Of a stretch of 64,000 nucleotides of DNA, positions 1 through 12,510 are shown in pieces. Under the pieces are notes generated by a model. It saw only the letters and a list, made by a program, of their open reading frames with translations. It did no database searches and was not told the origin of the DNA. The stretch comes from Malaya genurostris (lineage: Eukaryota > Arthropoda > Insecta > Diptera > Culicidae). Location of the stretch: positions 163,838,352-163,902,351 of the forward strand of contig NC_080571.1 of assembly GCF_030247185.1 (NCBI RefSeq), in the 5' to 3' direction. The position numbers and the translations under genes are program-made. Within the stretch, counting starts at the first letter, position 1. Each line of letters opens with the position of its first letter.

Positions 1-19
1 GTATTTTGGTCTTTTACAA

Positions 20-340
20 GAAAAGCCCGTGCACCATATACTCTCTTGCGATATAATTGTCTGCTGGATTTTGTCCTGACGATATAGAAGTATTTATATG
101 ATTTTGATGAGTGACTTTGACAATGAATTATTCGGTTGAAAAATATTTCTGTATATCTTCACGAAGAGCATCTTGCTCCTCAATAACGCAATATGTGACT
201 TGTTGATGCCTAGAATCCTTCCATATATTATCCAGCCGATGTGTGTCTTGGTCGTGACTGGTCTGATTTCATTTACACGTTGTTTCGTTGCCGTTAGTAG
301 TCGTGAATGATCAAGTCCAATTAATAACGTTGGTAATTAA
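20..340 (-). pseudogene. BEL/Pao retrotransposon pol fragment
   Basis: Read on the minus strand, about 338 down to 205 gives a peptide with LLIGLDHSRLL followed some 25 residues later by THIGWIIYG. This is the arrangement of the BEL/Pao aspartic-protease region (LIGLD, then LGWxxYG). The reading then continues in a second frame with EEQDALREDIQKYFSTE, which resembles the start of the Pao reverse transcriptase. A frameshift near 205-215 and at least one stop break the gene. No LTR was seen next to it, so this is an isolated scrap running off the left edge. Family assignment rests on motif recognition only. Confidence 0.6.
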
Positions 341-844
341 CATACCCTTTAAATCAAGTGTTTGGCGTGGCAGTGATAATTTGTTTACTGTACGTACACT
401 CTCTATTTGATACCGATTTTACTACCATTATCACTAGCAGAAAGGATCTTCTACGGATCATGCGTGATCAAATCAATGATGATTATTTTGGAATTGATGT
501 TTTATCTGATTTCCTCACATTCATGATCATGAACATACATGAATCATAATAGTTTCGTGATCAGATCATTACGGTTGAATATATTTTCGACACAAAAACA
601 TATTTTACAATTACGAGAGAATCTCAGCATTTCATAACGATCAAATTCTACGTAATGACTAATTGTGTATTTAGGGTCTTAATATTAGGAATTATGTAGA
701 ATGTGTTTGCTACACATTGTAAGCACAACCAGAGTTGGCATTTCACCAGAGTTATACACGCTAGAGTCAGATTTTTGCCACACCGAGGATGCAAAAAACG
801 AATCACCGCACAAAGAGGAAAGCGCGCTTCTTCTCAGTGTCGAA
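341..844. other. No recognisable feature
   Basis: AT-rich DNA rich in gatca/tgatca words. Short open frames only, none with a recognised domain. It directly follows the BEL/Pao scrap and may be more of a decayed element. Confidence 0.4.
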
Positions 845-899
845 TAGACAGCATTTGAGTGTGTGCTTGTGGTTAAAGCACACACTCAAATGCTGTCTA
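845..899. repeat. Perfect 24-bp hairpin (fold-back)
   Basis: Positions 845-868 are the exact reverse complement of 876-899, with a 7-base loop (869-875). The stem contains gcatttgagtgtgtgctt. A perfect 24-bp stem in otherwise decayed DNA points to a recent fold-back, a fused pair of transposon termini, or a small hairpin RNA locus. I could not link it to a named family. Confidence 0.85.
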
Positions 900-3752
900 A
901 ATACACCCAAGTGACCACTGGCGCGTGATGGTGAGCGAACACTTCTGTGAACTTCAATTAATAGAGAGTAGATCTGGCCTTGCTATGAAAAATTTGCAAG
1001 GAAAACCGAAGATTTTACGATAAATTTGTTTTATTTTGCTGATTTTGCGTATCCACGCTTCATCTACGAAAACCATACAGCAGAGTGCTCACCGGCGTGT
1101 ACACCTCTGTGAAAGTATCTGCATCCACCTCAGAGAATTTATTAGCTAATGCTCTAGCACTTTGGTGCGATTCAGTGGAAGAGGTAAAAGGAAATAAACA
1201 AACGCACTCATGATGCGTGCACACTTACACAACAGTGGTGTATAATTGTGAAAGAGAAGAGCTCTCGTTGAAGTTGTCAGTGCGAGGGGAGAAATTTTGC
1301 TTGCTCTTCGTCACACAGAGGAGATAGACATCTCTGAGCACAACGTTTTTTAAGTACACTTAAACGGTAAGCCTTTTGGATCTCGGATCTTAATACCACC
1401 ATTCGATTGATAGCTTTACAATAAAATCCTATTCGTAGAATCTCTACCAAATGGTTGCGTTTTATCAATGGTGGAAATGGGTGACAATGACAGTAAAAAC
1501 TCACTTTCATGTCTAATTTCAGGAGCATTTTAGGAGATTGTGACCTATAAGAAATAGACACCCGTATTAACAGAAGATTATTTTTTATCTTATTCAAGGG
1601 GCAGCTCAATTTGTAACTGGTGGTGAATCAATAAAGAACACTTTTATGCCGATTTCTCTACAGAGTGCCTGGTCGACGACACGACCTGCTATTAAAAACT
1701 GTATCACAAATTTCACTATCCTCAGTAACTCGTAATGTCATAATGAAATCGCTTGAAAAATATTTGTAACTGGCAACTCAGCCTGAAAAACGGTTGTTAT
1801 TGGAATAACAGCTACCGTTGCCGTAGTAACATTTATTTACCTTAAGCTTTTCATAGCAACAGAAACAGGAATTTAAATCTTAATGCTTTAAAAGCGAAGG
1901 TTGTTTCGCTACGGAGCAGACCTAACATTTTTACGGAAAACCCATTCATTTGTCGATCGTACGGTTTGTTCGAGCCGGGCTCCGAAGCCACACTTATATT
2001 TTTCGCAGAAGTCTGACTGGGTTTAGATTCGTATAAGAAACAAATTACAGTTGACGTAGGCACGTATTGGGTAATATTCGTGGGATTTATTTCCGCAAGC
2101 GGCATAATGCATAATGTATTAGATCTACTCATACCATACCAAATTTCGCATTCGAAGACAAAGAGGCATTCGAGTATCAGACACTTTTCTATAAGAAAAT
2201 ATTAATCGACTTATTATTAATGCTTGCCCTGAATTAGTTTCTGGGCGTGTTTAAATAGATACCGAATCGAGCTTGCATCTTTGCGGTAACTTCAAGTAAA
2301 AGCTCCGATCTATTCGAAAAAAAAACAGTCATACGAAACCAATTCATCGCTCAAAGTAACGAAAAATCCATGGAATCAATTTTTTAAATTCATTTTTATT
2401 AAAGTAATTTAATCATAATCTTCGCGATAGGGACAAAAAACTTGTCTTTTCACTGCTAACAAATTGGCCAACGGAAGTAATTTGCAACCTAATATGTTTA
2501 TGAATAAAAAATCCTTAAAATTCTGAGACATGATGTACTTAATATCGATTACGTCCAGAAATATGTGCGCCGGGCAAAAATATATGAAAGTGGCCAAAAT
2601 AGCCAAAATTTTCAATACGATTCATAAGGTTACTTTCAAACTATTTACAGAGTCGTAAAATTCCAAGCTCTAAAAATGATAGACCAAACCATCATTTCAA
2701 AATCAATATTTTAGACGACCAATATCGCCAAGCACTTTCAATGATTATAAAGTTCTTGTAATTTGCAATTACAGCTACTGTTCAACACTCATTCGAGCAG
2801 GCAGCCAATTCTTGATCACATTCTCGATCAATTGTGAATAGCCTGTATTTTGCCACGAAGTCCGAGCGGCGTGAGTCGAGGATTTAAGGGGTGTTTTTCA
2901 CAAATAGAAATAATAATCTTTTTTCGTTCTTCTTTAAACTTCTTTTATTTACTTATATTACTTCACAATTAAAGTTTTTAGCAAACGAAGCAAACTACAC
3001 AACGGCAGAAAATTTTTCGCAAAGATCAGTTGTTATCAGTTGTTATCTTTTCTCGGTAACACTAAAGTGGATCTACGCTTCTTGTGCTGTATGTTTTGTT
3101 CACGAAAAATAGCTATTATCCCTCAGAGAATGTTTTTTCTTCCACTTACTACCATAAGGCTATGTGCTGACAAATCCGAGATTTACTTTTATTTATCACT
3201 ATTCAAAAACTGCTTTCGTGCCACATTTAGCGGATTCTTTTCTTATCACTATTCAAAACTGTATTCATGCTTTTCTGTTAGCCACATTTAACGGGTTTTT
3301 TCTCTACAACGATATTGTACACGGAATGGTACTACTTGAAAAACGATTATTAACACGAGAACGACCTTTTTCCTTTTAGTGTTAATCGCACAATGAAACT
3401 ACGCTCTAAATTATGACGACCGTGGCTTGCGACTCTCTGAAAACTGATTGACTGATTGACGGACTACTATCCGTATACTATCCGAAAACTGACTGACCTG
3501 TCTACGGGTTAACCCCCTAAACTTACAGATATTTTCCGCGAACTCTCTGAAACTGACTAACTCCTAACTCCTCCCAACTATGGGTTTTAAACTCCTAACA
3601 TTTACTTTCGGATGAAACCCGAAGATCTTAGTACAAACTGAGCTTGTGATTTTAAGTCGAAGGTTCATCCGACTTTCTCCCGAAGTTCTACCGAAGAGCC
3701 GAGACCACTGTCACTATGCCACTGGCAGTTGCTAGGGTCCGTGAAAAAAAAA
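900..3752. other. Unassigned AT-rich intergenic DNA
   Basis: No open frame here carries a recognisable domain. The stretch 2890-3750 has runs of 'actgactga' and 'aactcctaac' and a purine/pyrimidine texture that could be an old LTR read on the minus strand. I found no matching second LTR, primer site or polypurine tract, so I leave it unassigned. Confidence 0.35.
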
Positions 3753-3870
3753 ATAACTTTGTTTCTACAGCATATCTGCGCTGACTAATGCACGGAAATG
3801 ACCATGTTTTTATAACAAAGTTTCTACAACATCGCTGCGATGACTAATGCTCGGAAATGTCCCCCCGTTT
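3753..3870. repeat. Two-copy tandem repeat, ~59-bp unit
   Basis: The block 'tttctaca(g/a)ca' at 3762 recurs at 3821. Each copy continues through a 'ctgcg(c/a)tgactaatg' block to 'cggaaatg', so the offset is 59 bp. The two copies differ at several positions. Function unknown. Confidence 0.7.
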
Positions 3871-5335
<1,465 letters not shown>

Positions 5336-5946
5336 TCATATCTATTTATTTGACCCCCGCTTTATTTATTATAGTTTTCGAATTAGGTTGCAAAATTAGT
5401 CGTTTAAAAATTGAGTTGGTGGCTATTAATAAAAATGCAAATATTAAGATTTCAGTTGTTGGTAATATCAGACATAATAGGATAGACCACTGAGCTAAGA
5501 GCCTCCAAAATATAAGAATGGCAAACACGCGTGATGAGTTTTCCTTTTTGATACTCGTTGACACCTAACATTTCAGAAATGTTTAATTTTGAATTATTTG
5601 AGATTATGTCATTCAACTGAAAATTTTATCATGAAATTTTGATCATATTTCCGATGGCATGTAGCAAAAATTATTTTGATACGTTAGATACAAAATGGCC
5701 ATTCCACCAAAAAGTTTGAGAATTACTGTTTTAGATGGATATCATAATTCTCTGGTGGTTTAAAACAGAATGTACGATTCCCTGCATTTCATTTTCCTTC
5801 TCTTCTAATTTTTGACAATGTTTTGTTTCTTTTTAGATATTGATGGCCCTGATATCCATAGCACTTTTTGCAGGAGTGACTGCTGCCGGGTATTTATAGA
5901 TTGTTAATACTATATTTTATTTGTAGGACGATGTATACTCGTACAT
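5336..5946. other. No recognisable feature
   Basis: AT-rich. A 72-residue minus-strand open frame (5346-5564) is hydrophobic but matches no family I know. Confidence 0.35.
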
Positions 5947-6185
<239 letters not shown>

Positions 6186-6199
6186 CAAATATATATATA

Positions 6200-6576
6200 C
6201 AGGATCCGGCACTCGAAGTGTAACCAATTAAAAAGGCCATAAATTCAGTTTGGAAAATTACTTTTACAGCGCCTCGAGACTGGTGTATCTTTTAGTTCGG
6301 ACTTTGCTCTCCAAAATGGCCCAAAGAGAATAATCTATTGGATTCGCATCTGGTGAATTTGAGAGCCATTGTGTGGACGTGATGAAGTTCGGAACGTTGT
6401 TTTCCAGCCATTCTTGGCAAAGGTCAAGGCAAAAGGTGGTCATATCGAGCAAAAGTGAATTGATTCTGAATTTTGTATTATTTTTCCACATTTTGTACTT
6501 TGAATTAAGTAAAAGTAATTTTCCAAACTGAATTTATGACTTTTTTAATTGGTTACACTTCGAGTGCCGGACCCTG
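6200..6576 (-). mobile_element. DD37D Tc1/mariner-type element, internally deleted
   Basis: The ends are inverted repeats of about 65-70 bp: 'caggatccggcactcgaagt' at 6200 and its complement ending 'gagtgccggaccctg' at 6576. TA lies on both sides (6198-6199 and 6577-6578), as expected for the Tc1/mariner superfamily. Only about 230 bp of transposase coding sequence remains inside, on the minus strand. The same termini bound the element at 62228-62806, so this family has at least two members here. Confidence 0.9.
6264..6491 (-). pseudogene. DD37D transposase fragment (C-terminal catalytic block)
   Basis: The fragment includes QEWLENNVPNF followed by WLSNSPDANPIDYSLW. The PxDYS segment corresponds to the third catalytic aspartate of DD37D transposases. 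The first two catalytic residues and the DNA-binding domain are absent. It preserves one base (ggaaaac, read on minus) that is missing from the 62-kb copy, so it shows the ancestral frame at that point. Confidence 0.8.
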
Positions 6577-6578
6577 TA

Positions 6579-7965
6579 TACAATTCGCTCAAACTATAGA
6601 AAATTTTTCCATAGTCATAGTCATAGTGTCATATACCAATCGATTTAGCTCGACGAATTGAGCAAATATCCGTGTGTGTGTGTGTGTGTGTTCTCAGAGA
6701 TGGCTGGACAAATAAAAGGTCTCCCCGTTACCCTGAACGCTATTGAATGGTTTTGAGATCGGGTGTTTACTTTTTGAGTTATACAAAGTTGTATGTCAAA
6801 ATGGAAAAATGTTAGGCGATGGCAGCATCTTCAAGTTCAAAGTAACTCCATACTTATTCTAATTTAAACTAATTATGGTAATAAATGCTGGAAGAACATA
6901 ACTCCCATATACCATTCGAGATGGCTAAACTGTTTTCTACAAACTCAGATTCATATAAAAAGTAGTATAATCCCAAACAAGGTTCCTGAATTACGTTTTC
7001 ATTCGACTTCTGATTGCAAGTCCACAGGATGATATGTGAAACGAAATTAAAATAATGCAACTCATGTTTTTCGTAGATGGCTGAACCGATCTAAGATTGA
7101 AATGCAATCTAGGAACCATCTAGGAACCATCTATGAATCTAGGAACCATCTATGATTCTTAAAATCCTATAAAACATCTTACTTTTTAGTCAGATCCGAC
7201 TTTCGGTTTAGAAGATACAGGGTCATTAGTATAAAAATGTCCATTTCACATAAATTAATCAGGTTAATCGAGTCGGCAGAGTTGGATAGCCGATTACCAA
7301 ATAAATTTATTTCAGTTTAAGCGGTATTCAGTTTTCGATTTAGAAGGCCACCAACATTTAATTCGCTCTACAGTTCCTCCTCAGGTGAAATTAACTGATT
7401 TCGGCTACACCGATTTTAGAATTCCGGTTTCAGTATCGAACCGTTTCTCAAAGCTCAATCATTTTCTCAAAAAGGCCAACTTCAAAAGACTTCAAAAACG
7501 AAAATTCAATTTAAAGGATTTATGGTCCCATACAAAATTGGTGAGTTTTATCCGATTCTGGATTTACAGGCTGAGGAGTTTTTAAAATTCATATCTATAG
7601 AAAAGATGTAAATTGTTTGACGTAGTAATATATGGCCATGCGAATCATTTTGGGTTATGCTAGTTCCTGAATACCGGCTCTGGAAGTACCATAAATAATG
7701 ACGCAAAACCTTGAAAATGGAACTTACTCCAACATCTTATTGAATGTTCAATCGATTGTCACACGTTAAGATTGAAATTAGATACGATTTGCAGTGTCGA
7801 CATTACAGCGTAATGAGTGATAATAATCTCAATTTGCCGTTTAAAACGACGATAATTTAAATAATGTCATGAGAACTAAAACACCGAAGAATATGCATGC
7901 AAAAAACATATGCGGATTGATAATAAAGGTGTTATTTCACTGTTAGGTGGATTATTCACGTTTTT
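6579..7965. repeat. Degenerate interspersed repeat, long form
   Basis: Begins 'caattcgctcaaact', passes 'cgatttagctcgacgaattg', a (gt)n run near 6670-6690, 'ctcagagatggctgg', and ends near 'gttaggtggattattcacg'. It parallels 26062-27965 step by step in the same orientation, with many substitutions and indels. The short open frames inside are not conserved. Confidence 0.7.
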
Positions 7966-8129
7966 GCCTTTCTCATATAGAAAGGTTATGCAATCACTTG
8001 AAAAACCGACTTGTGAAAAAAGTGTCATATACCATTCGACTCAGTCAATCGAGCTGAGCAATCTTTCTCTCTCTCTCTCTCTGTGTGTGTGTGTCAAATA
8101 ATCTCACTAGGTTTTCTCGGAGATAGATT
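7966..8129. repeat. Repeat-family head segment with (ct)n/(gt)n
   Basis: Carries 'gcctttctcatatagaaagg', 'ttatgcaatcactt', 'tcatataccattcgactcag' and a (ct)n(gt)n tract. The same head recurs near 9000 and 58305 and, inverted, near 59700. It leads into the tandem units. Confidence 0.7.
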
Positions 8130-8740
8130 CAAATGAAAAGTCTCGTGGTCCCATACGGAATTCCTGAATTTTCTCCGGATCCTACTTCCGGTTCCGGAGT
8201 TATAGGGTAAAGAGTGTTACACATAGTACACCGTCATTTAAACTGGCGAAACAAAACACGTAAAAAAATTTGCAAACTGGTTTCAAAACTACTCAAATCG
8301 ATAGTTATTATCAGTAGGCAACTAAACAAACCGAATCCGGCTATTCTGGTTCCCGGTATCCGGTTCCGGAAGTACCGGAAATAGTGGTCATATAAACCAA
8401 AATGGATTTCACTCACTTTTCTCAGCGATTGTGTGACTGATTTCTACAAACATAGATTCAAATGAATGGCCTTGTGGTCCCATACGTAATTCCAGAATTT
8501 CATCCGGATCCGACTTCCGGTTCTGGAGTTATAGGGTAAAGTGTGTTACATATTGCACACCGTCTCTTAAACCGGCGAAACAAAACACGTAAAAAAATTT
8601 CTAAACTGGTCTCAAAACTACACAAATCGATAGTTATTATCAGTAGGCAACTAAACAAACCGATTCCGGCTATCCTGGTTCCCGATATCCGGTTCCGGAA
8701 GTACCGGAAATAGTGGTCATATATACAAAAATAGATCTCA
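8130..8740 (-). repeat. ~329-bp tandem unit array, two units, minus orientation
   Basis: Two successive copies of the unit that runs 'cggtgtacaatattgaac' - 'ccggaagtcggatccgg' - 'gagtgagatccattttgg' - 'ttccggtacttccggaacc' - 'ggtttgtttagttgcctact', read on the minus strand. An open frame of about 60 codons crosses each unit and encodes a similar peptide each time (SEIHFGxYDHYFRYFRNR). Whether that peptide means anything is doubtful. Confidence 0.85.
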
Positions 8741-8995
8741 CTCACTCCGGATCCGGGAAATTCGGGTATTACGTATGGGAGCACAAGAATATTCATTTGA
8801 ATCTAAGTTTGTGGAAATCGGTCAAACCATCGCTGAGAAAAGTGAGTGAGATCCCTTTTGGTATATATCACCACTATTTCCGGTACTTCCGGAACCGGAT
8901 ACCGGAAACAGAATAGCCGGAATCGGTTTGTTTAGTTGCCTACCGATAATATCTATCGTTTTGTGTAGTTTTGAGAAGAGTTTAGATTTTTTTTT
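8741..8995 (+). repeat. ~329-bp unit, partial, inverted relative to its neighbours
   Basis: Starts abruptly at 'ctcactccggatccggg' and reads in the plus orientation through 'ttccggaaccggataccgg' to 'gtagttttgagaagagttt'. The junctions at about 8741 and 8995 are inversion breakpoints inside the array. Confidence 0.8.
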
Positions 8996-9180
8996 ACGTT
9001 TTGCCTTTCTCATATAGGAAGGTTATGCAATCACTTGAAAAACCGACCAGTGAAAATTGGCCCGGAGGGCCAAGTGTCATATACCATTCGACTCAGTTCA
9101 TCGAGCTGAGCAATGTCTGTGTGTGTGTATGTATGTATGTGTGTGTATGTGTCAAATAATCTCACTAGGTTTTCTCGGAG
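8996..9180. repeat. Repeat-family head segment
   Basis: A second copy of the head ('gcctttctcatataggaagg', 'cccggagggccaagtg', (gt)n/(tatg)n) leading into the next two minus-oriented units. Confidence 0.7.
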
Positions 9181-9800
9181 ATGGCTAAACTGATTTTGAC
9201 AAACTAAGATTCAAATGAAAGGTCTCGTGGTCCCATAAGGAATTCCTGAATTTCATCCGGATCCGACATCCGGTTCCGGAGTTATAGGGTAAAGTGTGTT
9301 CAATATTGTACACCGTCACTTAAACCGGCGAAACAAAAAACGTAAAAAAATTTCTAAACTGGTCTCAAAATTTTCTCGATCGATAGTCATTATCAGTAGG
9401 AAACTAAACAAACCGATTCCGGCTATCCTGGTTCCCGGTATCCAGTTCCGGAAGTACCGGAAATAGTGGTCATATGTACCAAAATGGATCTCACTCACTT
9501 TTCTCAGCGATGGTGTGACCGATTTCCACAAACTTAGCTTCGAATGAAAGGTCTTCTGGTCTCATACGGAATTCCCGAATTTCATCCGGATCCGACTTCC
9601 GGTTTCGGAATTATAGGGTAAAGTTTGTTCAATATTGTACACCGTCACTTAAACCGGCGAAACAAAAAACGTAAAAAAATTTCTAAATTGGTCTCAAAAC
9701 TACACAAATCGATAGTCATTATCAGTAGGCAACTACACAAACTGATTCCGGCTATCCTGGTTTCCGGTATCCGGTTCCGGATTCTGGAAAGTGCATATAA
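9181..9800 (-). repeat. ~329-bp tandem unit array, two units, minus orientation
   Basis: Two more copies in the minus orientation. Blocks such as 'taaaccggcgaaacaaaa' and 'ggctatcctggttcccgg' match the 8.1-8.7 kb copies with few changes. Confidence 0.85.
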
Positions 9801-10003
9801 TAGTGAACCCATTTCGTTTTCTTAAGGATGGCTTACGCAATCAAAGCACTGTTTTATTCTGTATATTATGCATAAACAGTCTTTTCGTTTCTTTCAAAAC
9901 TCGAAGAGAATATTTTTGAATAGAATACCACAATATTATATGTACATGAGAAAGGAATCATTACACCACTAGGTGGATTAAAACAGGTTTTTTGTTTGTC
10001 CGG
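9801..10003. repeat. Repeat-family tail; symmetry point of the array
   Basis: Contains 'gaaaggaatcattacaccac' and 'taggtggattaaaacagg', the tail signature of the family. Units to the left read minus and units to the right read plus, so this is the centre of a head-to-head arrangement. Confidence 0.65.
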
Positions 10004-10898
10004 TTTAAGTGACGGTGTACAATATTGAACACACTTTACCCTATAATTCCGGAACCGGAAGTCGGATCCGGATGAAATTCAGGAATTCCGTATGGGACCA
10101 CGAGACCTTTCATTTGAATTTAAGTTTGTGGAAATCTGTACAACCATCGCTGAGAAAAGTGAGTGAGATCCATTTTGGTATATATGACCATTATTTCCGG
10201 TACTTCCGGAACCGGATACCGGGAACCAGGATATCCGAAATCGGTTTGTTTAGTTGCCTACTGATAATGACTATCGATTTGTGTAGTTTTGAGACTAATT
10301 TAGAAAAATTTTCACGTTTTTTGTTTCACCGGTTTAAGTGACGGTGTACAATATTGAACACACTTTACCCTATTATTCCGGAATCGGAAGTCGGATCCGG
10401 ATGAAATTCAGGAATTCCATATGGGACCAGAAGACCTTTCATTTGAATCTAAGTTTGTGGAAATCGGTCAAACCATCACTGAGAAAAGTGAGTGAGATCC
10501 ATTTTGGTATATATGACGACTATTTCCGGTACTTCCGGAAACGGATTCCGGGAACCAGGATAGCTGGAATCGGTTTGTTTAGTTGCCTACTGATAATGAC
10601 TATCGATTTGTGTAGTTTTGAGACCAGTTTAGAAAAATTTTCACGTGTTTGTTTCGCCGGTTTAAGTGACGGTGTACAATATTGAACACACTTTACCCTG
10701 TAATTCCGGAACCAGAAGTCGGATCCAGATGATATTCAGGAATTCCGTATGGGACCGGAAAACCATTCATTTGAATCTAAGTTTGTGAAAATCGGTCAAT
10801 CCATCGCTGAGAAAAGTGCATGAGATCCATTTTGGTATATATGACCACTATTTCCGGTACTTCCGGAACCGGATACCGGGAGCCAGGATAGCCGGAAT
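10004..10898 (+). repeat. ~329-bp tandem unit array, plus orientation
   Basis: The word 'acggtgtacaatattgaac' starts at 10012, 10341 and 10669, giving periods of 329 and 328 bp. The third unit is cut at 10898 by the ORF1-only retroelement and resumes at 12071. Confidence 0.92.
10890..10898. repeat. Target-site duplication, left copy (agccggaat)
   Basis: The 9-bp word agccggaat lies at 10890-10898 and again at 12071-12079. It occurs once at this place in the uninterrupted tandem units, so it marks a genuine insertion. Confidence 0.9.
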
Positions 10899-12070
10899 GT
10901 TTTTATTTTATTTTATTCAAAAGATATTTTATTTAGGCTCATTTGCGTACAAACTTTACGTGGGCGATTTTGCTGAGTTTTTAAATAAAAGATTTTTTTG
11001 TATTGGATCTCGTTGTCACCCTTTTTCTAGGGGGAGAGGATTTCCATTTTCCTCCTGCGAGGATTGAGGGGCACTTCGTTCGTGGTTCGTCTCGTCATCC
11101 ATTGCCGCATCGGTGGTATTGTTGTTGATTTCGTTGCTAGTGGCTGTAGATGCGCTTTGTTGTACATTTTTTGCAGTTGCTGCTTGGTTGGATGGTAAGC
11201 TGTTAACTGCAGCTGGTGTACTTAGTTCTATAGGGGATACGTTGGATGGTTTCGTTGAAGAGGATGTTTCACTGTTGTTGGTGACTGTCACAGGTGTACT
11301 AGGGTTGCTTGGGGTTGATGTGAAGGAAGCACCGTTGTCCTTTGGTATAGTTGTCTCCTTGTCCGGTTTATCACATGGCTTACCGAAGTGAACAGCTTTT
11401 TGGCAATATTGACATGTGGCCATCTGATTGTCATAGGTAACAAGTGATTTGCACGGTATTCTTGTATCCTGACCGAATGTCACATAAGAAGGTATAGACC
11501 TCCTCAAGCGCATGCGTAACAAACGTACGCCATTTAGAATACCGGGGAAAAAATTCTTCCACTTTTCTTTTTCGATAGAGAGAATCTCTCCGTATTGGGA
11601 CATGGTTTTGCGGATATAAGGATCGATGACGCTTGAGGGAAGATCATGCACACGCACTTCTATAGCACTAGCTTCCATATATACTGGAATGTTGTACATG
11701 ATGTTTTCATGTTCCACATAGTGCACATTATTATTGTCTTTAGCGAATTGAATTGCATCCAACTCTTTATAGAACTAGATATAAACAACATTATTGGTCT
11801 TATTGCATTGAAATAAATGCACACGTTTAATGTCAAGATGCATTTGCTCCTTAAGCAAACCTTCAAGTTCTCGTATCGAAGGTCGAATTTTGCACTGTCT
11901 GAAGTCAACAATAATTGTATTCTTTCGTACCGACGGTAGCTTTTGTTTGTTTGGTTCACTCATTTTCGAGGTCTATTGTTCACTACACAATACTGTACTT
12001 GGTTTCTTCTGTCCCCAACATAAGCGGTTTTGTTTGTCGACTGACTTGGATGAGATGTAAACCCGAACTG
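10899..12070 (-). mobile_element. ORF1-only non-LTR retrotransposon, 1,172 bp
   Basis: The minus-strand element starts at 12070 with 'cagttcgggtttacatctc', carries one open frame with a CCHC knuckle, has a short 3' UTR, and ends in an A-rich tail (aaaataaaataaaaac) at 10899. Flanking 9-bp duplications and an intact paralogous target (the tandem unit) define both ends. No endonuclease or reverse-transcriptase coding sequence is present between ORF1 and the tail. It therefore resembles gag-only elements such as HeT-A of Drosophila or HAL1 of mammals, which depend on another element's polymerase. It could be an internally deleted copy of a two-ORF element, but the ends look complete. Confidence 0.8.
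11016..11963 (-). pseudogene. ORF1 (gag-like RNA-binding protein) with one in-frame stop
   Basis: Two open stretches (11963-11775 and 11762-11016) lie in the same frame, separated only by a TAG and a few codons. The ancestral product would be about 315 residues. The N-terminal part (about residues 1-60) and a second block with VRVHDLPSSV ... NGVRLLRMRL resemble the RRM-like region of I/jockey-superfamily ORF1 proteins. A single zinc knuckle follows (CQYCQKAVHFGKPC, spacing CX2CX4HX4C). The C-terminal 120 residues are low-complexity S/T/P/N. In these elements ORF1 coats the RNA in the ribonucleoprotein particle. The single nonsense codon suggests a fairly young loss of function. Confidence 0.75.
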
Positions 12071-12475
12071 AGCCGGAATCGGTTTGTTTAGTTGCCTACT
12101 GATAATGACTATCGATTTGTGTAGTTTTGAGACCATTTTAGAAAAAATTTCACGTGTTTTGTTTCGCCGGTTTCAATGACGGTGTACAATATTGAACACA
12201 CTTTACCCTATAATTCCGGAACCGGAAGTCGGATCCGGATGAAATTCTGCAATTCCGTATGGGATCGGAAGACCTTTCATTTGAATCTAAGTTTGTGGAA
12301 ATCGGTCAAACCATCGCTGAGAAAAGTGAGTGAGATCCATTTTGGTATATATGACCACTATTTCCGATACTTCCGGAACCAGATACCGTGAGCCAGGATA
12401 GCCAGAATCGGTTTGTTTAGTTGCCTACTGGTAATGACTATTGATTTTTGTAGTTTTGAGACCAGTTTAGAATAT
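12071..12475 (+). repeat. ~329-bp tandem units, continuation
   Basis: The interrupted third unit resumes at agccggaatcgg, and a fourth unit starts at 12179 and ends near 12475, where a family-N retroelement is joined. Confidence 0.88.
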
Positions 12476-12510
12476 TTCTAGTAAATAATCGGAAATGTGA
12501 CGCATTTGCA

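Noticed and set aside
3418..3560. CRISPR-like repeats of 'actgactg' words
   Set aside because: Irregular short words without constant-length repeats and spacers; the genome is eukaryotic.
2891..3740. Possible solo LTR read on the minus strand
   Set aside because: The texture is suggestive, but no partner LTR, TSD, PBS or PPT could be identified.
11113..11391. Plus-strand 92-codon frame
   Set aside because: Lies opposite the Ser/Thr-rich tail of ORF1; a shadow of the minus-strand coding sequence.
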